Source: XN24 sp047921395 (GTDB lineage: Bacteria > Pseudomonadota > Gammaproteobacteria > Steroidobacterales > XN24). Taken from it: a stretch of 9,466 bases of DNA. The DNA is taken from assembly GCA_047921395.1 (NCBI GenBank), contig JBLRWH010000083.1, positions 1 to 9,466 of the forward strand, written 5' to 3'. Within the stretch, counting starts at the first letter, position 1, and each line of letters begins with the position of its first letter. Position numbers and translations under genes: made by a program. Under the pieces are notes generated by a model, which worked only from the letters and a program-made list of their open reading frames with translations, was not told where the DNA came from and did not search any database. Positions 1 through 5,999 of the stretch are shown one piece after another.

Positions 1-903
1 CTTGCCGCCGAACTGGTGCGCGATGGCGTGCACGTAGCCGACGTTGGCGCGCGTGAAGGCCATCCCGGCATAGGTCGAGGCGAGGGCCATCTTCTCGCGC
101 GCCTCGAGGTTGCTGCCGTCGTGGTACGCGGTGCGCAGGTTCTCGAAGATCAGCCCCACCGCCGACAGCCCCAGGCCGTCGGTGTAGTCGGTGGACCACT
201 GGCCGAGGAACGACTCGACCGCATGTGTCAGCGCGTCCATCCCGGTCGCGGCCGTGATGTGCGGCGGCAGGCCGGTCATGAGGCTCGGGTCCAGCGCCGC
301 CATGCGCGGCACGAGGCGCGTGTCGACGATCACCAGCTTGGTCTCGCGCTCGGGATCCGAGACCACCGCGGCGACCGTCACCTCCGAGCCCGTGCCCGCC
401 GTGGTCGGGACCGCGTACACGGGGACGGCGGGGCGCAGGCCCTTGAAGTAGCCGGCCAGGCTGCGCAGCGACTTGCCGGGGTTGGCGATGGACACCGCGA
501 TGGCCTTGGAGGCGTCCATCGACGAGCCGCCGCCGAAGGCCACGATCGCGTCGCAGCCGTGCTTGCGGTAGAACGCGATGCCGCGCTCGACCAGCGGGAT
601 GGGTGCGTCCGGCGTGATCTCGTCGAACACGACGTAGCGGGCGCCGCCGGCCTCGAGCGCGTCGGTCAGGTCCTTGAGCAGGCCCAGCTTCGCGATGATG
701 GCGTCGGTGACGACCAGGATCTTCTTGTGGCCGAAGCCGGCGACGGCCTGCCCGAGGCGTCCGCTCGAGCCGGGCCCGACCAGCAGCGTCGGCTGCGGGA
801 TGGGCAGGAAGCGGGTCACCTTGCCGGCGCCCTTCATGACCGCCGACAGCCCCAGGGCTCGGGTCGACTCGGGAATCAGGTCCAGGATCACGGCAAACCT
901 CAT
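1..903 (-). CDS. Iron-containing alcohol dehydrogenase, C-terminus cut by window edge
   Basis: The 301 visible residues match the group III (Fe-dependent) NAD(P) alcohol dehydrogenase family, which interconverts alcohols and aldehydes or ketones in the cytoplasm. Seen: the nucleotide-binding signature GGGSSMD at residues 124-130, TTAGTGSE at 167-174, and metal-site residues Asp223 and His227 in GMDALTHAVE plus His292 and His296 in VHAIAHQFGG. By comparison with FucO the last metal His should lie a few residues beyond the window edge, and about 80-100 residues are missing. The ATG at 903 gives a roughly 20-residue extension before the usual core; Met23 is an alternative start, and neither has a strong Shine-Dalgarno sequence. 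The gene follows the aspartokinase-homoserine dehydrogenase by 96 bp on the same strand and has its own possible -10 box. The substrate cannot be told from sequence. Confidence 0.93.
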   Translation of the reverse strand, partial: MRFAVILDLIPESTRALGLSAVMKGAGKVTRFLPIPQPTLLVGPGSSGRLGQAVAGFGHKKILVVTDAIIAKLGLLKDLTDALEAGGARYVVFDEITPDAPIPLVERGIAFYRKHGCDAIVAFGGGSSMDASKAIAVSIANPGKSLRSLAGYFKGLRPAVPVYAVPTTAGTGSEVTVAAVVSDPERETKLVIVDTRLVPRMAALDPSLMTGLPPHITAATGMDALTHAVESFLGQWSTDYTDGLGLSAVGLIFENLRTAYHDGSNLEAREKMALASTYAGMAFTRANVGYVHAIAHQFGGK

Positions 904-914
904 GCACGCCAGTA

Positions 915-946
915 CGGCCGGTCAGTATAAGGTGAACCCGGCCGGT
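915..946 (-). promoter_or_regulatory. Possible promoter with flanking direct repeats upstream of the alcohol dehydrogenase
   Basis: On the minus strand a TATACT hexamer (929-924) lies about 20 bases ahead of the ATG at 903 and fits a sigma-70 -10 box. No good -35 is seen at the right distance. The octamer ACCGGCCG (minus strand) occurs twice, at 946-939 and 922-915, on either side of the TATACT, with a 24-bp period. This could be a regulator site, but GC-rich octamers recur by chance in this genome. Confidence 0.3.
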
Positions 947-999
947 TTTGCTGCAGGCGCCACCGTGCTGCGATGCGGAATGCCCGGCGTGGACGGGCC

Positions 1000-2912
1000 C
1001 TAGGCCACCGCCCGCCGCGCTGGCTCGAGCCGGTCCTCCGCCACGTCCAGCTCCGCCGCCGCCGTCGCCGTGGCGCGCCAGGCGTCCATGATGTCCGCGA
1101 ATACGGCCTCGGCGGTCGGCCAGCGGCCCGCGCCCTTCCCCCGCGCCACGACCTCCGCGCCGTCCTCGAGCTCGATGCGCAGCAGGTTCCACTCGCCGCG
1201 CACCTGGGCGAGGGCCCCGCTCGCCGGCACGCGCCGCGGCCCGACCTCGCTCTCCAGCACGTTGCCGCCGAGGCGGCAGCCCGCGACCAGCCGGGTGGCC
1301 ACGCCGTCCGCCGCGCCATCGCGGACGCCGGCGTCATCGAGCCCGGCGATCCCGGCGACGCGCACGGCCTCACGGCCCAGCTCCGCGCCGAACGCGGCGC
1401 GCGCCAGGATCCGCAGCTTGGCGGCCGCGTCGTCCCCCGACAGGTCCTGCGCCGGGTCCGCCTCGGCGTAGCCGAGCCGCTGCGCCTCGGCCAGCGCCTC
1501 GTCGAAGGCCGCGCCCGCCGCCACGCGGTCGAGGATGTAGTTGCAGGTGCCGTTCAGCACGCCCTCCAGCGCCCGCGGCTGCCCCGCGGCGGCCGCCGCG
1601 CGGGCGAGCTCCAGCGCCGGCAGGCTCCCGCCGACGCTGGCCGAGTACGCCAGGCGCCGGCCGTGGCGTGCAGCGAGCGCCTCCAGCAGCGGGCCGTGCT
1701 CGGCCACCACCGGCTTGTTGGCCGTGACCACGTCGCGCCCNNNNNNNNNNNNNNNNNNNNNNNNNNNNNNNNNNNNNNNNNNNNNNNNNNNNNNNNNNNN
1801 NNNNNNNNNNNNNNNNNNNNNNNNNNNNNNNNNNNNNNNNGCAGCGGGCCGTGCTCGGCCACCACCGGCTTGTTGGCCGTGACCACGTCGCGCCCCGCCT
1901 CCAGGGCGCGCGCGATGAGTGCGGTGGCAGGCTCCTCGCCGCCGAGCAGCTCGACCACCAGGTCGGCCGGGCGTTCCAGCAGCGCCCACGGGTCGTCCGT
2001 GAGCAGCGCGCGCGGCAGGTCGGCGGGGCGCGGCGTGTCCAGCCCGCGCACCGCGACCCCCACCACCTCGAAGTGTTCCGGGTGCGCGGCGAGGCGCCGG
2101 TACACGCCGTAGCCCACGGTGCCCGCGCCGAACAGCGCCACGCGCAGCCTGCGCCCGGGCGGTTGCGACGCGAGGAGCGTGCTGGGGCCCGGCCCGACGC
2201 GCGTGGCGTGGGCCGCGCCGAGCGCGGCGACATCGAACGCCAGGCGGCGCTCCGCGGCGAAGGCGATGGCCTTCGGCTGGACCAGGCGCCCGGCCACGCC
2301 GAGCGCATCGGCCCAGCTGATGGCCGTGAAGCGGCGCGGCCGCACCGCCGCGGCCGCGGGGTCGCGCTCGTAGATCCCGTCCACGTCCTTGATGAGACGA
2401 CAGTCCGCACCCAGCGCGTCCGCGATGAACAGCGCGCTCAAGTCCGAGCCGCCGCGCCCGAGGAGCACGCTGCGGCCCTGCCGATCCAGCGCGATGAAGC
2501 CGGGAACCACCGCCACGGCGTGCTCCGCGAGGGCCGCGTGCAGCGCGGCCGCGTCGATGGCGCAGGGATCGGAGTCCAGCGGGTCACCCACGGCGACCAG
2601 GCCGCACGCCTCCGGGCCGAGCCGGATGGCGGGAATCCCGGCCCGGTCCAGCGCGAGGGCAAGCAGGAGCGCCGACTCGCGCTCGCCGAGGCCCAGCAGC
2701 TCCGCGAGCGCATGCGGCTCGGGCGCGTCGTTGACCGTGCGGGAATCGGCCAGCATCCGGTTCGTCGCGCCGCCGGCGGCCGAGACCACGGCGACCACGC
2801 GCTGGCCCATGCGGACGTGGCGGTAGATCTCGTGGACGACGGCCGGGAAACGCGTGGCATCCGGCAGCACCGAGCTGCCGAGCTTGAGGACGACGATGGA
2901 TGACTGGCTCAC
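1000..2912 (-). CDS. Bifunctional aspartokinase-homoserine dehydrogenase lacking ACT domains (interrupted by an artificial N gap)
   Basis: Removing 155 bases (100 N plus one copy of a 55-bp duplicate) gives one 585-residue frame. Residues 1-250 are an aspartate-kinase domain: Lys10 in VLKLGSSVL, Glu78 in LGLGERES, LGRGGSD at 151-157, KDVDGIYERDP at 175-185. Residues 256-585 are homoserine dehydrogenase: Rossmann GAGTVG at 262-267, TANKP at 345-349, LNGTCNYI at 401-408, and an acidic/lysine catalytic stretch at 432-447 (Glu432, Asp438, Lys447). The pair makes aspartyl phosphate and reduces aspartate semialdehyde to homoserine, for threonine and methionine synthesis. E. coli ThrA and MetL are about 810-820 residues and carry an ACT pair between the domains; here the two domains are joined almost directly. 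The start is GTG with AGGA eight bases upstream. The kinase N-terminus departs from the usual KFGG(T/S)S. Confidence 0.93.
1686..1895. other. Scaffold gap: 100 N flanked by an exact 55-bp direct duplicate
   Basis: Bases 1741-1840 are N. The 55 bases before the gap (1686-1740) are identical to the 55 bases after it (1841-1895). Both copies encode the same homoserine dehydrogenase segment around TANKPVVAEHG. Joining base 1740 directly to 1896 restores the reading frame across the gene (155 is not a multiple of 3, and the two flanking frames differ by just this amount). This is what results when two contigs ending in a shared 55-mer are scaffolded with a fixed 100-N spacer. It is an assembly artefact, not a biological repeat. 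Confidence 0.95.
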
Positions 2913-2920
2913 TGCAGGGT

Positions 2921-2924
2921 TCCT
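2921..2924 (-). promoter_or_regulatory. Ribosome binding site deciding the GTG start of the aspartokinase fusion
   Basis: The minus strand reads AAGGA-ACCCTGCA-GTG: an AGGA core eight bases ahead of the GTG at 2912. No other start codon nearby in this frame has a comparable site. Confidence 0.7.
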
Positions 2925-2986
2925 TTCCGTTGCGACATGGCGCGCCGTGAGCGCAGCCTGCGGAAAAGAAGCGGCAGCCGCGGGGC

Positions 2987-3021
2987 AAAAATAAACCCAC
3001 CCCAGTCGAAGCTGGAGCGGG
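2987..3021 (-). terminator. Intrinsic terminator between the exonuclease and the aspartokinase fusion
   Basis: On the minus strand a 10-bp stem (left arm CCCGCTCCAG, right arm CTGGGGTGGG, two G-U pairs, six-base loop CTTCGA; 3021-2996) is followed at once by TTTATTTTT (2995-2987). Stem plus U-tract is the classical rho-independent form. It lies about 95 bases after the exonuclease stop and 74 bases before the GTG of the fusion gene, so it either ends the upstream transcript or acts in the leader of the downstream gene. Confidence 0.8.
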
Positions 3022-3046
3022 TACCCCGGCCTCGCTTTAGCTGCAT

Positions 3047-3075
3047 TTCTTACGCGCCCGCAAGCTGATGTTCAA
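3047..3075 (-). promoter_or_regulatory. Weak candidate promoter upstream of the terminator hairpin
   Basis: TTGAAC (3075-3070) and TAAGAA (3052-3047) on the minus strand are spaced by 17 bases. They match the sigma-70 consensus at 4 of 6 and 3 of 6 positions. If used, the transcript would start near 3040 and carry the terminator in its leader. Confidence 0.25.
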
Positions 3076-3115
3076 ATCGGCGCGAGGACAAAGTTACGGG
3101 CGGTCGCGTGGCGCG

Positions 3116-3706
3116 TCAAGCCTCCCGCATCGCGAAATAGCAGCGCACGCAGGCGAGCACGTCCGCCGCCGCGTCGTGCGCGCCGGGGAAGCCTGCGCCG
3201 AACAGGTGCTGGTGCAGCTCCTCCAGCCGCGGCCACTTGTAGTCGCCGTACCGGCCCGGGAGCCGGCACAGGTTCACCGAGGTGAGCATGGTGCAGTACG
3301 TCGGCAGCGCCTCGAGCGCGCGCAGCAGCTTCGGCGCCGGCGGCAACCGGGCGGCGCGAACCAGCTCCGAGAACAGCACGTTGCGGTCGAAATCCATGTT
3401 GTGCGCCACGAGCCGGAACGGCACGTGCGCCGCGCAGTCGGCGGCCAGCGCCTCGAGCACGTCGCCGAGCCGCCGGCCGTGCTGCAGCGCGTGGGCCGTG
3501 CTGATGCCGTGCACCCGCTCGGCGCCCGCCGGGATGGTGAAGCCGTCGGGCCGGATGATGGCGGTGCGGTGCGCCGCGATGGCGTCCGGGCCGCTCGCCA
3601 GCACCCAGCTGATCGAGACGATGCGCGGCCACGCATCGACCTCGCGGTAGGTCGCGCCGCGACGACTCGGCAGGCCGGTGGTCTCGACGTCGAAGAACAG
3701 CAGCAT
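3116..3706 (-). CDS. DEDDh 3'-5' exonuclease (DnaQ/RNase T-like superfamily)
   Basis: The 196-residue protein carries all three Exo motifs: FDVETTG at residues 5-11 (Asp6, Glu8), AHNMDFDRN at 101-109 (Asp107) and AHDAAADV at 176-183 (His177, Asp182). These residues bind the two metal ions that cleave DNA or RNA from the 3' end. The length is about that of a stand-alone exonuclease domain, with no polymerase or GIY-YIG part attached, so it may be a proofreading-like or RNA-trimming enzyme; which one cannot be told. I chose ATG 3706 because the protein then opens directly on the first beta strand (MLLFFDVETTG), as is usual. An in-frame ATG at 3757 would add 17 basic residues and would read through a 20-bp palindrome. 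Neither start has a clear Shine-Dalgarno sequence. It lies downstream of the DUF2283 gene on the same strand. Confidence 0.9.
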   Translation of the reverse strand: MLLFFDVETTGLPSRRGATYREVDAWPRIVSISWVLASGPDAIAAHRTAIIRPDGFTIPAGAERVHGISTAHALQHGRRLGDVLEALAADCAAHVPFRLVAHNMDFDRNVLFSELVRAARLPPAPKLLRALEALPTYCTMLTSVNLCRLPGRYGDYKWPRLEELHQHLFGAGFPGAHDAAADVLACVRCYFAMREA

Positions 3707-3719
3707 CAGCGGTGCCCGC

Positions 3720-3739
3720 CGCGTTTCCGCGGAAACGCG
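3720..3739. repeat. Perfect 20-bp palindrome ahead of the exonuclease
   Basis: CGCGTTTCCGCGGAAACGCG is identical to its reverse complement over all 20 bases. It lies 13 bases upstream of the preferred exonuclease ATG. It could be a dimer operator or an RNA hairpin in the leader; there is no U-tract on either side, so it is not an intrinsic terminator. Confidence 0.7.
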
Positions 3740-3776
3740 CCGGCCTGGGAGGGGCATGATGACCCGCTAAGGGCGG

Positions 3777-3995
3777 TCACGCGGCAGCAGTTTCGACAAT
3801 GCCAGGCAACTCGCTGAGGACGAGTTTTTTCAGCTCGACCTTGGTGGACGCATTGTCGATATCGATGCCCACCAGCCCGCCATCGGCATCGTAATCCAGC
3901 ACGACGCCCTCAGAAATTTCCCGGCTTTCGGCGCTTGGCCATTCCGACAAGTCGATGTAGAGAGAATCGGTCTCGCGGTAATAGCTAAGTTTCAT
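3777..3995 (-). CDS. DUF2283 family protein
   Basis: This is a 72-residue protein of the DUF2283 type. Seen: the N-terminal beta motif MKLSYYRETDSLYIDLSE and the family's central signature VLDYDADGGLVGIDIDNAS at about residues 32-50, followed by a short basic/hydrophobic helix. Members are small cytoplasmic proteins that often sit next to DUF4258 genes and behave like antitoxin partners; no biochemical role is established that I can cite. No DUF4258 partner is visible here: the upstream neighbour on the same strand is an EF-hand gene and the downstream one an exonuclease, so it looks like an orphan. The start ATG is preceded by CGGGG about ten bases away. Its codon use is less GC-rich than that of the exonuclease gene. 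Confidence 0.85.
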   Translation of the reverse strand: MKLSYYRETDSLYIDLSEWPSAESREISEGVVLDYDADGGLVGIDIDNASTKVELKKLVLSELPGIVETAAA

Positions 3996-4047
3996 GGCTT
4001 GAAACCCCGGTCGGGAAAGGCGTTGTGAATAGTAACAATCTGATCCG

Positions 4048-4260
4048 TCAACGGCTCATCCACCAGTGCCCGAATTCGTTGAACTCGACGGAGCCGCTGC
4101 CGTCCACGTCGATCGTATCGAAGCACGCATCCATCTCGATTCCCGGCGCCACGACGCCAAGGGCGCCCAGGAGGCCCTTGAACTCGTCCCGGTTGATCCG
4201 GCCGTTATGGTCATGGTCGAAATGCCCGAAGATTTGCACCAGTTCTTCATTGCCGATCAT
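4048..4260 (-). CDS. Small two-EF-hand protein, copy 1
   Basis: This is a 70-residue protein made of one EF-hand pair. Loop 1 is DHDHNGRINRDE (residues 15-26) and loop 2 DVDGSGSVEFNE (51-62). Both have acidic or polar ligands at positions 1, 3, 5 and 9, Gly at 6, a hydrophobic residue at 8 and Glu at 12, so both should bind calcium. There is no signal peptide, so it is probably cytoplasmic; the protein ends in a WWMSR tail. It is about 49% identical (34 of 70 by hand count, no gaps) to the EF-hand protein at 6000-6212. The start is ATG 4260 with only a weak GGACAGAG upstream. It is divergent from the NYN-domain gene, with a 72-bp shared intergenic region, and 52 bp upstream of DUF2283. The binding target is unknown. 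Confidence 0.88.
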   Translation of the reverse strand: MIGNEELVQIFGHFDHDHNGRINRDEFKGLLGALGVVAPGIEMDACFDTIDVDGSGSVEFNEFGHWWMSR

Positions 4261-4332
4261 GCGTGATTTCTCTGTCCTGGGTGGGTGGTTGTTGCGGCTA
4301 CACTATCCGAGCCACTTGGTCGTGCCGCGACA

Positions 4333-4749
4333 ATGCCAGAAACCACGCCGACGTTCATCCTCGACGGCCACAACATCCTCTACGCGGCCCGGCCCGCCTT
4401 CCTCGAGCACCTCGTGGACGGCCATCCGGGCACGGCGGCACGTGAAGCGCTGGTGCAAAGGCTGCTGCTCGCCTTCGCCTCGCCGGGGCCGGAGGTGTGC
4501 CTGTACTTCGACGGCAGCGAGCCGATGACCGAGGCCCGTTCGGACCGGGTGCGGGTGATCTACTCCGGCGGTGACGGCGACCAGCGCGCGGACCGGGCCA
4601 TCCTCAGGCAGGTGTCGTTGCATGCTGCGGCGGGCGAGGTCGCGGCCTTGGTGGTGGTGACGCGGGACATCAAGCTGGCGCGCCGGGCGAGGAAGCGCGG
4701 GGCGAGTGTCATGGCGCCGGGGGCGTTCCTCGAGACGCTGGGGACCTGA
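4333..4749 (+). CDS. NYN domain protein (YacP-like PIN-fold RNase family)
   Basis: The 138-residue protein fits the NYN/YacP family, small PIN-fold RNases. Seen: the first catalytic strand FILDGHNILYA (residues 8-18, Asp11 and Asn14), a middle acidic strand VCLYFDGSE (Asp at about 60), and the C-terminal VVVTRDIKLARRARKRGA segment with Asp, typical of the third acidic site in the fold. The family cleaves RNA in the cytoplasm; the substrate here is unknown. I chose ATG 4333 because the protein then opens just before the first core strand; an in-frame GTG at 4285 would add 16 residues. No strong Shine-Dalgarno precedes either. It is the only long gene on the plus strand in the left two-thirds of the window, and it converges on vapC with a 38-bp gap. 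Confidence 0.85.
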   Translation: MPETTPTFILDGHNILYAARPAFLEHLVDGHPGTAAREALVQRLLLAFASPGPEVCLYFDGSEPMTEARSDRVRVIYSGGDGDQRADRAILRQVSLHAAAGEVAALVVVTRDIKLARRARKRGASVMAPGAFLETLGT

Positions 4750-4787
4750 GGAGTCGGGGTCCCGGGAAAGCGTCGGAGGGTGGCCGC

Positions 4788-5189
4788 TCAGCCGGCCAGG
4801 GTTACGCGCCGCAAGCCGAGATGTTCGACAAACGGGTCGAAGTCCCGGTCCGAATACAGGAGTGGCAGACGTTCCTCGATGCAGAACGTCGCGATCACCG
4901 CGTCGGTCGTCTTTCGCACCGTGATGCCCTGCCTGCGCAGCGCCCGGTAATTCTGCGCCACCTTGATCGCGCGCACCGCGCCCAGCATGTCAAACACGAC
5001 CAGGCTGCGAAGCATGTCCCGGGCGATCCGGTAGTCAGAATCGTCGCGGAAACCCTGCAGCACTTCCGCCAGCACGAGGTCGCCCACGGCGACCGGCTCG
5101 CGGCCAAGGAGCCCGTCCAGCAGGCTCGTCTCCACTGTCTCGCTGCCATTGAAGTAGTCGATCCAGACGCTGGAATCCACGAGGATCAT
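4788..5189 (-). CDS. vapC: VapC-type PIN-domain ribonuclease toxin
   Basis: This 133-residue PIN-domain protein has the expected acidic site: Asp5 in ILVDSSVWIDYF, Glu42 in VLAEVLQGF, Asp96 in RKTTDAVIA and Asp114 in LLYSDRDFDPF. VapC toxins are magnesium-dependent RNases that cut tRNA or rRNA and are neutralised by VapB bound in the active site. ATG 5189 is preferred because it opens the protein on the first strand and overlaps the antitoxin stop by one base (TGATG), which is the usual translational coupling. An upstream in-frame start would add 12 residues that are not PIN-like. The subfamily (LVDSSVWIDYF and RKTTDAVIA) is common in proteobacterial chromosomes. All catalytic residues are present, so it looks active. 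Confidence 0.93.
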   Translation of the reverse strand: MILVDSSVWIDYFNGSETVETSLLDGLLGREPVAVGDLVLAEVLQGFRDDSDYRIARDMLRSLVVFDMLGAVRAIKVAQNYRALRRQGITVRKTTDAVIATFCIEERLPLLYSDRDFDPFVEHLGLRRVTLAG

Positions 5190-5380
5190 CAGTCGGTCCT
5201 CATGCGCTCCAGGTCGCCGGTCCACTTGAGCTTGCCCCTGAAACCGCGAATGCGTTCCTGCTGCTTCAGCTGGACGAGGGTCCGCAGGCCCATTTCGACG
5301 ACCTCCCGCTTGCTCTTGGCGCCGGTCACCTTGAGCGCATCGGCCATCAACTGGTCATTAATCACGATGTTGGTTCTCAT
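5189..5380 (-). CDS. vapB: VapB-type ribbon-helix-helix antitoxin
   Basis: The 63-residue protein begins MRTNIVINDQ, the beta strand of a ribbon-helix-helix DNA-binding domain. The two helices follow (LMADALKVTG, then KSKREVVEMGLRTLVQLKQQ), and a C-terminal tail with GFRGKLKWTGDLERMR is of the kind that docks in the VapC groove. It neutralises the downstream toxin and, as a complex, represses its own promoter. ATG 5380 is chosen because family members start at this strand; an earlier in-frame start at 5422 would read through the operator repeat. AGGACC lies about ten bases upstream. The stop codon overlaps the vapC start by one base. Confidence 0.92.
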   Translation of the reverse strand: MRTNIVINDQLMADALKVTGAKSKREVVEMGLRTLVQLKQQERIRGFRGKLKWTGDLERMRTD

Positions 5381-5395
5381 GGCCCTGGGTCCTGA

Positions 5396-5423
5396 TGTGT
5401 ATATATTGTCAATAATATACACA
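5396..5423 (-). promoter_or_regulatory. VapBC operator/promoter: AT-rich inverted repeat
   Basis: An imperfect inverted repeat (TGTGTATATATTG, one base, CAATAATATACACA) stands 15 bases ahead of the vapB ATG. It is strikingly AT-rich against the surrounding sequence. On the minus strand TTGTGT and TATACA are spaced by 17 bases and could be the -35 and -10, so the repeat overlaps the promoter, as expected for autorepression by VapBC. Confidence 0.65.
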
Positions 5424-5477
5424 CAAGATGGGAATTCCGGCCAGTTTCGCTGGTTATGAGCGCGTTGATTCAGCGGT

Positions 5478-5509
5478 GGCCCGAACGGCCTCCCAGGGAG
5501 TTACTCCCT
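5478..5509 (-). other. Two small hairpins around the PDZ gene stop codon
   Basis: AGGGAG-TTA-CTCCCT (5495-5509) places the PDZ stop codon in its three-base loop, and GGCC-five bases-GGCC (5478-5490) follows. There is no T-tract after either stem, so these are not convincing intrinsic terminators; they may protect a 3' end. Confidence 0.3.
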
Positions 5510-5959
5510 CTCCCCCGCCACGGTGATCCACTCCGGCGCGGTGATCTCCATCCGGCGGCGCAGCGGCTCGAACACGACGTCCTCCCCGACCTGGGTGCGG
5601 CGCAGGAAATCGACGGTGGCCTCGCGCCCCGCGCGCGACGCGGCGAGGAGCAGCGCGTGGAGCTGCGCCATGTTCTCCACCGGCTGGTCGTCGACCGCGG
5701 ACACCAGGTCCCAGTAGGACAGCTCGTTGGCCTCGGCGGCCGAGCCCGGCACCAGGTCGTGGATGCCGATGTCGTGCCCGAGGCCGAGGAACGGCAGGTC
5801 GCGATGGCCGAGCGGCGCCAGCAGCATGCCGCTGGCGAGCAGGCCCCGCCGCTGCAGCACCGCCGGGGCCGCCGGCAGCGTGCCCGTGAGCTTGAGCTGC
5901 TTGCCACCGCGCTCCACCACCAGCGAGACGTCGTCCAGCCGGCCGCGCAGCGCGTGCAC
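5501..5959 (-). pseudogene. PDZ-domain protein, 5'-truncated remnant
   Basis: From GTG 5959 there are 152 residues. Residues 1-30 (HALRGRLDDVSLVVERGGKQ and after) look like the last helix and strand of one PDZ domain, while about 62-137 form a full second PDZ (DIGIHDLVPGSAAEANEL, then YWDLVSAVDDQPVENMAQLHALL and a final strand region). PDZ pairs of this kind usually close periplasmic HtrA-like or other S1 proteases and bind C-terminal peptides. No protease domain, signal peptide or start of the first PDZ is present: the frame stays open upstream only to a stop at 6008, inside the EF-hand gene. The GTG has GAGG eight bases upstream, so a short protein could be made. I judge it a remnant, but a genuine short PDZ gene is possible. 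Confidence 0.55.
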
Positions 5960-5999
5960 GAACTGGCCCTCAACGCGAGCCCGATGCAGAGGTTGCGCA

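Noticed and set aside
16..930. Long plus-strand open frame (304 codons) opposite the alcohol dehydrogenase
   Set aside because: Rich in Arg, Gly, Ala and Val with no recognisable domain; it is the antisense of a motif-complete enzyme in high-GC DNA, where long antisense frames are usual.
1686..1895. 55-bp direct repeat as a biological duplication or frameshift
   Set aside because: The repeat borders exactly on the N run on both sides, and its removal restores the frame; an assembly overlap explains everything.
973..2903. Long plus-strand frames opposite the aspartokinase fusion
   Set aside because: Low-complexity Arg/Ala composition, run through the N gap, and no domain; shadows of the minus-strand gene.
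1554..2912. Kinase half as glutamate 5-kinase (because of KLGSSVL)
   Set aside because: LGRGGSD, KDVDGIYERDP and the fusion to homoserine dehydrogenase fit aspartokinase better, and no PUA or proline-pathway neighbour is seen.
2909..3046. Classical threonine leader peptide (thrL)
   Set aside because: The frame holds only two Thr codons and one Ile codon with no run of regulatory codons, so attenuation by threonine starvation is not supported.
3996..4047. TTGACG and TACTAT as a promoter for DUF2283
   Set aside because: The spacing is only 11 bases, too short for sigma-70 use.
4294..4306. Shared 13-mer GCGGCTACACTAT with the reverse strand at 9076-9088
   Set aside because: About one such 13-base match between two places of a 9.5-kb window is expected by chance, and no -35 is found at either site.
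4781..4798. Stem TGGCCG-CTCAGC-CGGCCA between the convergent NYN and vapC genes as a bidirectional terminator
   Set aside because: No T-tract on either side and only six base pairs; it also covers the vapC stop codon.
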